This document shows, piece by piece, positions 58,318 to 64,000 of a DNA stretch of 64,000 nucleotides (position 1 is the first letter of the stretch; each line of letters begins with the position of its first letter). The notes under the pieces were generated by a model that saw only the letters and a list, made by a program, of their open reading frames with translations, was not told the DNA's origin and did no database searches. The translations under genes were made by a program, and so were the position numbers. Source of the stretch: Curtobacterium sp. VKM Ac-1395 (GTDB lineage: Bacteria > Actinomycetota > Actinomycetes > Actinomycetales > Microbacteriaceae); NCBI RefSeq assembly GCF_015350975.1, contig NZ_JADKRX010000003.1, positions 229,178 to 293,177 on the forward strand, written 5' to 3'.

Positions 58318-58818
58318 TCATCGGGAGCGGTGGAGCAACGCCGCGAGCTCTCGTGCGACGTGTTCCGGGTCCTGTGTCGCGTCGACCACGTGCGCGCCGT
58401 GCGTGCGCATCTGCTCCTGCATCACCGGGAGACCGGCGGCGATCTGCTCCCGGAAGAGCGGGTCCCGGGACGCGACGCGGTCCCGCTGCGTCGCAGGGTC
58501 GAGTTCGAGCAGCACCAGGCGGTCGAACCGGTCGACGAAGTCCCACTGGTTGACCGCGATCCCGAGGAGCACCCCGTCGGGACCGAGTTCCCCCACGATC
58601 TGCTCGACCCGCGGGCCGCTCCAGCCCCAGAAGCACGTCGCCAGGAGCTCGGGTGAGGGCTCGAGGGAACCGTCCCCGACCACGTCTCCCGACCCGTTCA
58701 TCCACGCGGCCAGGCCGGGCACCTCGTCGGCGTCGAGCGCACGGACGCCGCGGCTCCGCAGGAGCGCGGTCATGGTCGACTTCCCCGAACCGGGGTTCCC
58801 ACTGACGAGTGTGGCCAC
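58318..58818 (-). CDS. P-loop nucleotide kinase-like protein
   Basis: The 166-residue protein has a Walker A motif at its N-terminus (TLVSGNPGSGKSTMT) and AAA/kinase-type segments VLLELDP and RDRVASRDPLFREQ. It resembles small nucleoside- or nucleotide-kinase-like ATPases of the AAA_33/zeta-kinase group. The start is a GTG at 58818. The substrate is unknown. Confidence 0.75.
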   Translation of the reverse strand: MATLVSGNPGSGKSTMTALLRSRGVRALDADEVPGLAAWMNGSGDVVGDGSLEPSPELLATCFWGWSGPRVEQIVGELGPDGVLLGIAVNQWDFVDRFDRLVLLELDPATQRDRVASRDPLFREQIAAGLPVMQEQMRTHGAHVVDATQDPEHVARELAALLHRSR

Positions 58819-58903
58819 GGGGCGATCGTGCCACGTGGCGCTCGCCGCGTCGACGGCGCCGGTGGCCGACCCGTCACCGCCCGTCCGGCGCGGGCTGCCG
58901 TCC

Positions 58904-59065
58904 GACGTCGGCCGGCACAAGGACGTCGGATGGATCGACGGCATGGGGTGCATCGAGCTCGTGATCGCACCCGCGTACCTCTGGGCACAGCTCGGCGCCC
59001 CCCTCGATCCGGCGAAGGACACGGGCCGGTTGGTGGACACCGTGCTCCGCGTCACCCGCGGGTGA
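58904..59065 (+). pseudogene. Remnant of a TetR-family regulator (C-terminal part)
   Basis: An in-frame stretch ends IELVIAPAYLWAQLGAPLDP ... GRLVDTVLRV, the usual C-terminal pattern of many TetR regulators. The DNA-binding N-terminus is absent; upstream bases belong to the antisense of the kinase gene. It is probably a decayed copy. Confidence 0.5.
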
Positions 59066-59120
59066 CGACGGCGCTCGCCTGACGGACCGCACCGCGCGGT
59101 GCGCGCGGCGACCGCCTGCC

Positions 59121-59162
59121 GGACGGGAGGCTCGGTGCCGGCCGGTCCCGAGCCTCCCGTCC
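59121..59162. repeat. Dispersed intergenic palindrome, copy 8
   Basis: Arms GGACGGGAGGCTCGG and CGAGCCTCCCGTCC with a 13-base centre, between the TetR remnant and the convergent membrane protein remnant. Confidence 0.8.
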
Positions 59163-59197
59163 GCCTCCTGGTCGCGTCCCGCCGCTCCGATCGACGG

Positions 59198-59803
59198 TCA
59201 GGTGACCGTCGGAGGCGTCGTGCGCAGCGATCGTCGGAGCGCCCCGTACCGGTGCTCCTGGTAGAGCCCCAGGAGCACGGCGAGCAGCACGGCGGTGGCC
59301 ACGCCGGCCAGGATCGACGGCGTCGGCTCCCCGGACAGCTGCACCGTGAGGATGGCGACACCTGCGCCCCCGACGATCGCGTTGACCACGGAGATCGCGG
59401 TCGCCGTGGTGAAGAACACGCCGATCCACGATGCCCTGCGGCCGATCGGCAGCATCTCGTTCGGTCCGTGCGGTCCGTCGGGCCGGGGGAAGTACTTCGC
59501 GGCACCCGGCAGGACCGTGGCGTAGACACCCCGGATCCGCTGGATGGACTCGAGGGCGGCGACGTCCTCGAGGGAGGTCTCGACGAGGCGCTCGTACGTG
59601 AAGAGCCCGAGCAGGAAGACCACCGGGATGACGACCGACAGGAACTGGACGGCGTACTCGGTCCGGGCGAGGAAGCCGAAGGCGACCAGGGAGCTGGACA
59701 GCGTCGTCAGGTACAGCGACGCCCGGCTGCTCGACTCGCTCACGGTGATGCTGCGCGCCGACTCCAGGACGAAGTGCTCGTTCTGCAGGGTGCTGTAGAA
59801 CGC
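59198..59803 (-). pseudogene. 5'-truncated membrane protein
   Basis: The frame reads FYSTLQNEHFVLESARSITV and then four membrane helices, a pattern of a known actinobacterial multi-pass family. No start codon or N-terminal leader is available: coding-like sequence stops at about 59803, and the open frame beyond it is the antisense of the neighbouring SDR remnant. The start appears lost at a recombination junction. An alternative is a short functional protein from an internal GTG. Confidence 0.6.
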
Positions 59804-59817
59804 TGCGGCGCGCCGCG

Positions 59818-60150
59818 GCGTACGTCGGAGACGGGCGGAACCGTTGGCCGGCCGTGCACATCTCCGATGCCGCTCGGCTCGTCTTCCTCGCACTCGAGAG
59901 CGCTCCCGCCGGGTCGGTCCTGCACGCCGTCGGCGAGGAAGGCGTCCCCATGCGCCAGGTCGCCGACGTCATCGCGGCCAGGACCGGCCTTCCTGCAGCT
60001 GCGGTGGACCCCGAACAGCTCGGTGTGTTCGGAGCCCTCCTCGGTGGGGACCAGCCCGCAACTGCCGTCACCACCCGGCAGCTCCTGTCGTGGGAGCCGT
60101 CGGGCCCGACGCTGATCGAGGACCTCGAAGCCGGGTACTACACCGACTGA
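59818..60150 (+). pseudogene. 5'-truncated NAD(P)-binding SDR
   Basis: The frame reads AYVGDGRNRWPAVHISDAAR, then HAVGEEGVPMRQVADVI and LLSWEPSGPTLIEDLEAGYY. This is the C-terminal third of an atypical/extended SDR of the NAD-dependent epimerase group. The N-terminal cofactor domain is missing, cut off at the same point as the membrane protein on the other strand. A GTG at 59854 could still start a short product. Confidence 0.7.
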
Positions 60151-60220
60151 CCCCGAGACCGCGTCCAGTCGGCCGGCACGAGAACCATCCCTGCACCAGT
60201 GGTCGTTGGAACGTACCGAA

Positions 60221-60406
60221 ATGCCTCGTGTGCGCATCGATCTCCTCGAGGGCGGGTCGCCCGAGCAGTGCCGGAGCATAAGGGTGCAGCCCGCCGACTG
60301 GTCGATGGGCAACGGCATCGTCACCTCCGCGGCAGGCGTGCCGGCTGACCGGCTCGACCCGGACAGCGTCCCGGCCGACTTCGCGTGGCCGTCGATCCGA
60401 CACTGA
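60221..60406 (+). pseudogene. Remnant of a 4-oxalocrotonate tautomerase-like gene
   Basis: From an ATG at 60221 the frame begins MPRVRIDLLEGGSPEQ, the typical start of tautomerases with Pro as residue 2. After about 18 residues similarity ends, and the frame runs on into unrelated sequence. It is likely a deletion product. Confidence 0.55.
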
Positions 60407-60452
60407 CGACGCAGCTCGGTCTCGGGGGCGTCACCGCCCACGCTCGCCCACG

Positions 60453-60498
60453 ACGGACGGGAGGCTCGGTGCCAGCTGGCACCGAGCCTCCCGTCCGT
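60453..60498. repeat. Dispersed intergenic palindrome, copy 9 (best copy)
   Basis: A perfect 46-base palindrome with 23-base arms, ACGGACGGGAGGCTCGGTGC continuing into CAG and its complement. It lies between the tautomerase remnant and the convergent secreted-protein gene. This is the longest perfect member of the family. Confidence 0.9.
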
Positions 60499-60521
60499 GC
60501 CGTGCGCGGTGGACCCAGCGC

Positions 60522-61511
60522 TCAGCGCGACGCTGGGTCGGGCAGCACCCCGCCCCAGTAGTTCAACCCGCCCACCACGACCTTGACCGGCACGGCCTGC
60601 GCCCGGTCGCCCACGTACCGGTACACACCGCCGGGACGCCCGAGCCACAGCACACGCGCGGGCGTCGTGGTCGTCGCCGTCGTCCGGAGCTCGGCCACGT
60701 ACTGCCCGGAGGGGATCTGGAACTGCGCCGTCTGCTCGCTGTCGAGCAGCGTCGAGAAGCGGGTCGAGAACGAGGCCCCGGTCGTCACGTTCGTCACCAC
60801 GACGTTCGCGCCGCTGAGCTCCGCTGACCGCGTGCGGGACGCGGTGGCCGCGTAGACGGTCAGGTCGTAGTCACTGTGCGCGTAGTGCCGCGACAACGTC
60901 ACCTGCGACGCCGGGAGCGTCCCGCGCTGCTGGTACACCCGCGTCTTCCACACGGCAGGCGGCACCGTGCCGCTGGCGTAGGCCTCGATGCGGTACTGAC
61001 CGGTGCTCAACCCGACGAACTGGTACTGGCCGGCGCTGTCCGAGGTCGTCCGGAACACCTGCGAGGTGTCCTCGTTCCACGCGTACATCAGGCGCCCCAC
61101 AGCAGGTCCCGTGGGTCCGACCACCCCGCCCTGCACGGTCGCACCGAGCACGAGGGGCACGGTGACCGCGACCGTCGAACCACCGCGGACCGCGATGTCC
61201 GGGCGGAGTCCGGGGGCGTACGTCTCCGCTCCGTGCGGCGGGAGCTGCCGTGTCGTCACCGTGACGGTGTCAGGGGCAGGGATGCCGGTGAACGTCGCCG
61301 TGCCGTCGGCGTCCGTGGTGGCGTTCCCGACGACGACATCGATCCCGATCGCCGCGAGTTCGACGTCTGCCAGCCGGATGGGGGTACCGTCCGGCGCCGC
61401 GAGCTGCACGGCGATCGTCCCCGTCCCGGCCGCGGCCGCTGGCAGTGCCGGGCCGACCAGCGCTGCTGCTGCCAGCGCCACCACCAGTGACGTCCCCATG
61501 ATCAGTCGCAT
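60522..61511 (-). CDS. Secreted protein with Cna-B/carboxypeptidase-regulatory-like repeats
   Basis: The 329-residue protein has a signal peptide (ending about residue 28, LPAAAAG). Beta-sandwich segments such as VELAAIGIDVVVGNATTDADGTATFTGIPAPDTVTVT and TSDSAGQYQFVGLSTGQYRIEAY follow, of the carboxypeptidase-regulatory or Cna-B type. No enzymatic domain or sortase signal is seen. It is probably secreted. Confidence 0.8.
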   Translation of the reverse strand: MRLIMGTSLVVALAAAALVGPALPAAAAGTGTIAVQLAAPDGTPIRLADVELAAIGIDVVVGNATTDADGTATFTGIPAPDTVTVTTRQLPPHGAETYAPGLRPDIAVRGGSTVAVTVPLVLGATVQGGVVGPTGPAVGRLMYAWNEDTSQVFRTTSDSAGQYQFVGLSTGQYRIEAYASGTVPPAVWKTRVYQQRGTLPASQVTLSRHYAHSDYDLTVYAATASRTRSAELSGANVVVTNVTTGASFSTRFSTLLDSEQTAQFQIPSGQYVAELRTTATTTTPARVLWLGRPGGVYRYVGDRAQAVPVKVVVGGLNYWGGVLPDPASR

Positions 61512-61646
61512 CGCATCCCCCGCCCGCCGGTCATCCGTTGCGTGGGACTGTACGCGTCCGGCGGGCTGACGGCGGCATCAGGACTGAGCCCGGTCAGCGA
61601 TCGGTCAGCGGACGCCAGCGGGTGCGGGCTGACGGATGATTGCTGG

Positions 61647-62342
61647 GTGAACCGGACCGATCGTCTCTACGGCCTCGTCGAGGAACTGCGAGCGGCGTCG
61701 CCCCGTCCGCGGAGCGCTCGACGTCTCGCCGAACGGTTCGAGGTGTCGGTGCGGACCATCGAGCGGGACCTCGCTGCCCTGCAGCAGGCAGGCCTGCCGA
61801 TCTGGGCTGAACCGGGCCGGACCGGCGGGTACGTCATCGACGCAGCTGCGACGCTCGGCCCGCCGGGCTTCACCCCTGACGAGGCCCTCGCGGTGCTGAT
61901 CGGTCTCGGCACGCTTCGGCACAGTCCCTTCCGGCACGCAGCCCACACCGCTGGCAGGAAGGTGCTCGCGGTGATGCCGGACGCGGACGCCGGACGGGCC
62001 AGTGCGCTCGCCTCCCGCGTCCACTTCCTCGAGTCCGAGGACGAGCCGGTCCTGCCGGCAGCGTTCGCCGAGGCCCTCGGAGCCGGCCGCGTCGTGCGAC
62101 TCCGCTACCTGGACGGCACGGGCGCGGAGTCCGTCCGCGACGTCGAACCGCTGGGATCGATCAGCAAGGAGGGGCAGTGGTACCTCGTCGCCTGGTGTCG
62201 ACTGCGCGATGGTGTCCGTGCGTTCCGCGCGGACCGGATGCGCTCGATCGAGGTCACCGACGAACGGCCGCCCCGACGCACCGTCCGGTCCGAGGACCTC
62301 GCGATCCAGTACGGGCGGTTGCGGTCACTCGGCGACGACTGA
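61647..62342 (+). CDS. WYL-domain transcriptional regulator (YafY type)
   Basis: The 231-residue protein has an N-terminal HTH (ARRLAERFEVSVRTIERDLAALQQAGLPIWAEPGRTGGYVI) and a WYL domain (KEGQWYLVAWCRLRDGVRAFRADRM). The start is a GTG at 61647. It is shorter than many WYL regulators, which usually carry an extra C-terminal WCX domain. A VOC-family gene follows on the same strand and may be its target. Confidence 0.88.
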   Translation: MNRTDRLYGLVEELRAASPRPRSARRLAERFEVSVRTIERDLAALQQAGLPIWAEPGRTGGYVIDAAATLGPPGFTPDEALAVLIGLGTLRHSPFRHAAHTAGRKVLAVMPDADAGRASALASRVHFLESEDEPVLPAAFAEALGAGRVVRLRYLDGTGAESVRDVEPLGSISKEGQWYLVAWCRLRDGVRAFRADRMRSIEVTDERPPRRTVRSEDLAIQYGRLRSLGDD

Positions 62343-62437
62343 CCTGACGCCGTCAGATCCGGGAAACACCGACGGCACGGTGTCGCGACGACCGGCGAGG
62401 GTGGTGTCCCCACGTCACCGAACACCGGAGGAACCCC

Positions 62438-62809
62438 ATGTCGTTCGCATCCATCCGCATCGTCACCGATGACCTCGACGGCCTCGTCGCCTTCTACGAG
62501 CGGGTCACGGGCCAGCAGGCCGAGCGCCCGGCGCCGGTCTTCGCGCAGTTCAGCGGACCAGGCGGTGTCCTCGCCATCGCCAGCACCGCCACGGTCGCGA
62601 TGCTCGGCGGGGCGGTCGTCCCCGGGACGAACCGCTCGGTCGTCGTCGAGTTCGAGGTCCCCGACGTCGACGGCGAGTTCGCCAGGCTCCGGCTCGATCC
62701 CGGCGACGTCGTCCTCGCGCCGACCACGATGCCGTGGGGCAACCGCTCCGCGCTCGTCAGGGACCCGGACGGCAACGTCGTGAACCTGTTCAGCAGGCCC
62801 GTGCGCTGA
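62438..62809 (+). CDS. VOC (glyoxalase/dioxygenase-like) family protein
   Basis: The 123-residue protein has the paired beta-alpha-beta-beta-beta layout of the vicinal oxygen chelate fold: IRIVTDDLDGLVAFYERVTG, then SALVRDPDGNVVNLFSRP. The metal ligands of true glyoxalases are not clearly kept, so the activity is unknown. It may also act as a small-molecule-binding protein. Confidence 0.85.
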   Translation: MSFASIRIVTDDLDGLVAFYERVTGQQAERPAPVFAQFSGPGGVLAIASTATVAMLGGAVVPGTNRSVVVEFEVPDVDGEFARLRLDPGDVVLAPTTMPWGNRSALVRDPDGNVVNLFSRPVR

Positions 62810-62890
62810 TCGCCGTGGGGGCGGGATCGGACCGGCAGCCGGACGGGCATCCTCTGCTCGTCGTGTGCGCTGACCGCACCGATCGCGAGC

Positions 62891-63142
62891 TCAACTGGCC
62901 CCGTGACCGCTGTCTGCACCACCAGCGCGGTTCCGGTCCTGCCGTCGGACGTACCAGGCGGAGCTGATCTGGATCGCGGCGAGGATCGGCCACACGATCG
63001 CCATGAACGTGTGGAGCCCGGACGGTTCGACGACGGCGAGGACGACCCAGACGACGGCCAGGCCCGCGTACGCCCAGGCGACCCACGGGAGGGGCCTCCC
63101 GACGAGCCGTTCGAGGAGGCTGCGCCGGTCCATGTCGGTCAT
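62891..63142 (-). CDS. Two-helix membrane protein
   Basis: An 83-residue protein with two membrane helices (LPWVAWAYAGLAVVWVVLAVV and MAIVWPILAAIQISSAWYV). The ATG is at 63142; the second ATG nine bases inside is also possible. The family is unknown. Confidence 0.65.
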   Translation of the reverse strand: MTDMDRRSLLERLVGRPLPWVAWAYAGLAVVWVVLAVVEPSGLHTFMAIVWPILAAIQISSAWYVRRQDRNRAGGADSGHGAS

Positions 63143-63173
63143 GTGCGCGAGGCTACATGGAGGTGGGACGACT

Positions 63174-63275
63174 CTGTCCATCGACACGTCGTCGCTGTCG
63201 TCGGTGCTGGTCGTCGCGCTCATCGCCGGGATCACGTGCGTCGTACACGTCATCGTGCGGCGTTCACGAGGTTGA
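63174..63275 (+). CDS. Possible small membrane peptide
   Basis: A 33-residue stretch SIDTSSLSSVLVVALIAGIT with a hydrophobic helix follows a good GGAGGTGGG six bases upstream, but the only start in place is CTG. It may be a truncated transporter N-terminus or a chance frame. Uncertain. Confidence 0.25.
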   Translation: MSIDTSSLSSVLVVALIAGITCVVHVIVRRSRG

Positions 63276-63341
63276 GCATCGGCTCCGGAGTCACCGATAC
63301 GCTCCGACCGTGAGCATCGTGACGTCCCGGCCTTTCCGACG

Positions 63342-63869
63342 GTGAGCATCGAGTCGTTCGACGTCGAGCCGGTCGACCATCGCCGGTTGGTGCGATGGCT
63401 GCTCGGTCTGGTGGCATCGGTCACTGGTGTCCTCGCGATCGTCGGGTGGCCGCTCCCGGTACTCGCGGGGAGGTACGTGCGGACCGAATCCTGGGAACGC
63501 ACGACCGCCTTGGTCGAAGCATGGTGGACACACGACGGTTGGCGGATGTCCGGGGCGTCGTGGTTCTGGGGCGGGGTCGCGACAGCCGCGACGGCTGGCG
63601 CGGTCATGATCCGGCCCGGGTCGGGACTGTCGTGGCGCCGAACGTGGCTCCTGACAGTGCTCCCGGGCTGCGTCATCGCAGCGCTGGGCCCCTTGGTTCA
63701 GGTCCTGTTGGGGATGCGGTGGTCGAACTACGCAGACAACCACGACAGCCGGTCCACCATCATCGTGTACGCGATCGGTCTGGCGGCGGCGGTGGGCCTC
63801 CCGCTTCTCCGCGGATGGGTGCTGCGCGGTCGCGAACAGCACGACGGTGACGGCGCGCGGCGACCTTGA
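63342..63869 (+). CDS. Membrane protein of unknown function
   Basis: A 175-residue protein with four likely membrane helices (for example LVASVTGVLAIVGWPLPVLAG and IIVYAIGLAAAVGLPLLRGW). The start is a GTG; the sequence before it carries a short repeat (GTGAGCATCG at 63310 and 63342). The family is unknown. Confidence 0.65.
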   Translation: MSIESFDVEPVDHRRLVRWLLGLVASVTGVLAIVGWPLPVLAGRYVRTESWERTTALVEAWWTHDGWRMSGASWFWGGVATAATAGAVMIRPGSGLSWRRTWLLTVLPGCVIAALGPLVQVLLGMRWSNYADNHDSRSTIIVYAIGLAAAVGLPLLRGWVLRGREQHDGDGARRP

Positions 63870-63920
63870 CGCACCGGAACCACGCACGTCGAGACGGAGC
63901 GGAGTCGATGCCGTCGCACG

Positions 63921-64000
63921 TCACTGGTCCTGGTCCTGGTCCTGGTCCTGGTCCTGGTCCTGGTCCTGGTCCTGGTCCTGGTCCTGGTCCTGGTCCTGGT
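63921..64000 (-). CDS. Possible C-terminal (Asp-Gln)n tail of a gene from the right
   Basis: The minus-strand frame through the array encodes alternating Asp and Gln and ends in a TGA at 63921-63923. Only 25 or so residues are visible, all repeat. Without the rest of the gene this is tentative; the plus-strand Gly-Pro frame is the alternative. Confidence 0.3.
   Translation of the reverse strand, partial: QDQDQDQDQDQDQDQDQDQDQDQDQ
63924..64000. repeat. Hexanucleotide CTGGTC tandem array at the window edge
   Basis: Nearly 13 perfect copies of CTGGTC run to the end of the window and continue beyond it. On the minus strand one frame reads (Asp-Gln)n followed by a TGA at 63923-63921, so the array may be the C-terminal end of a gene entering from the right. 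On the plus strand an ATG at 63908 opens a (Gly-Pro)n frame. Confidence 0.85.

Noticed and set aside
58286..58903. Plus-strand frame leading into the TetR remnant
   Set aside because: It is antisense to the P-loop kinase-like gene and has no TetR-like DNA-binding domain.

Overview
The window is GC-rich (about 70%) chromosomal DNA with strong G/C third-position bias. Gene content and order point to an actinobacterium of the family Microbacteriaceae, probably Curtobacterium or a close relative; this is inferred from gene content, not from a marker-gene comparison. Most of it is ordinary core chromosome, with accessory patches at about 6-11 kb, 34.8-39.2 kb and 58.9-60.5 kb.

Layout. 1-1.8 kb: end of lpd and all of the 2-oxo-acid dehydrogenase E2 gene. 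1.9-4.2 kb: a membrane pseudokinase, a DUF4191 protein and an RDD protein. 4.3-15.7 kb: the nitrogen locus glnA1 ... glnE-glnA2, preceded by a full GlnR operator. It is interrupted at 6.2-10.8 kb by an exopolysaccharide operon (processive GT2 synthase, membrane-tethered GH26 glycanase, UDP-glucose dehydrogenase). 15.7-20 kb: nadE, a SPOR protein, map, ppgK and the RNase P RNA gene. 20-31.6 kb: CT398-like and Nif3-like genes, a hydrolase, an AraC regulator, an RsbV/RsbW partner-switching pair, a drug exporter, ppc, and divergent heme oxygenase and siderophore-interacting genes sharing an IdeR/DtxR-type iron box. 31.7-37.6 kb: a GIY-YIG-like gene, then a copper cassette (copZ-copA ... csoR) split by a Vsr/DUF559-type nuclease and a RES/Xre toxin-antitoxin pair. 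37.6-39.1 kb: a retron-type reverse transcriptase whose 5' end is enclosed by an a1/a2-like inverted repeat. 39.2-58.8 kb: stress and redox genes (many SDRs), two TetR-controlled units, a 1149-residue sortase-anchored surface protein, an acyl-CoA synthetase, and small membrane proteins and lipoproteins. 58.9-60.4 kb: a cluster of truncated gene remnants. 60.5-64 kb: a secreted protein, a WYL regulator, a VOC protein, small membrane proteins and a hexanucleotide repeat array running off the end.

Working together. The iron box couples heme-iron release to siderophore-iron reduction. Two CsoR boxes, one before copZ-copA and one before csoR, keep the split copper cassette under one repressor. The GT2, GH26 and UGD genes overlap by 4-8 bases and plausibly make, trim and feed an acidic polysaccharide. 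The best candidate for a new system is the retron-like unit at 37.6-39.1 kb, next to the nuclease and RES/Xre genes in what looks like a small defence patch.

A second striking feature is a dispersed palindrome, nine copies in 64 kb, mostly between convergent genes. One copy supplies the C-terminal codons of a transporter.
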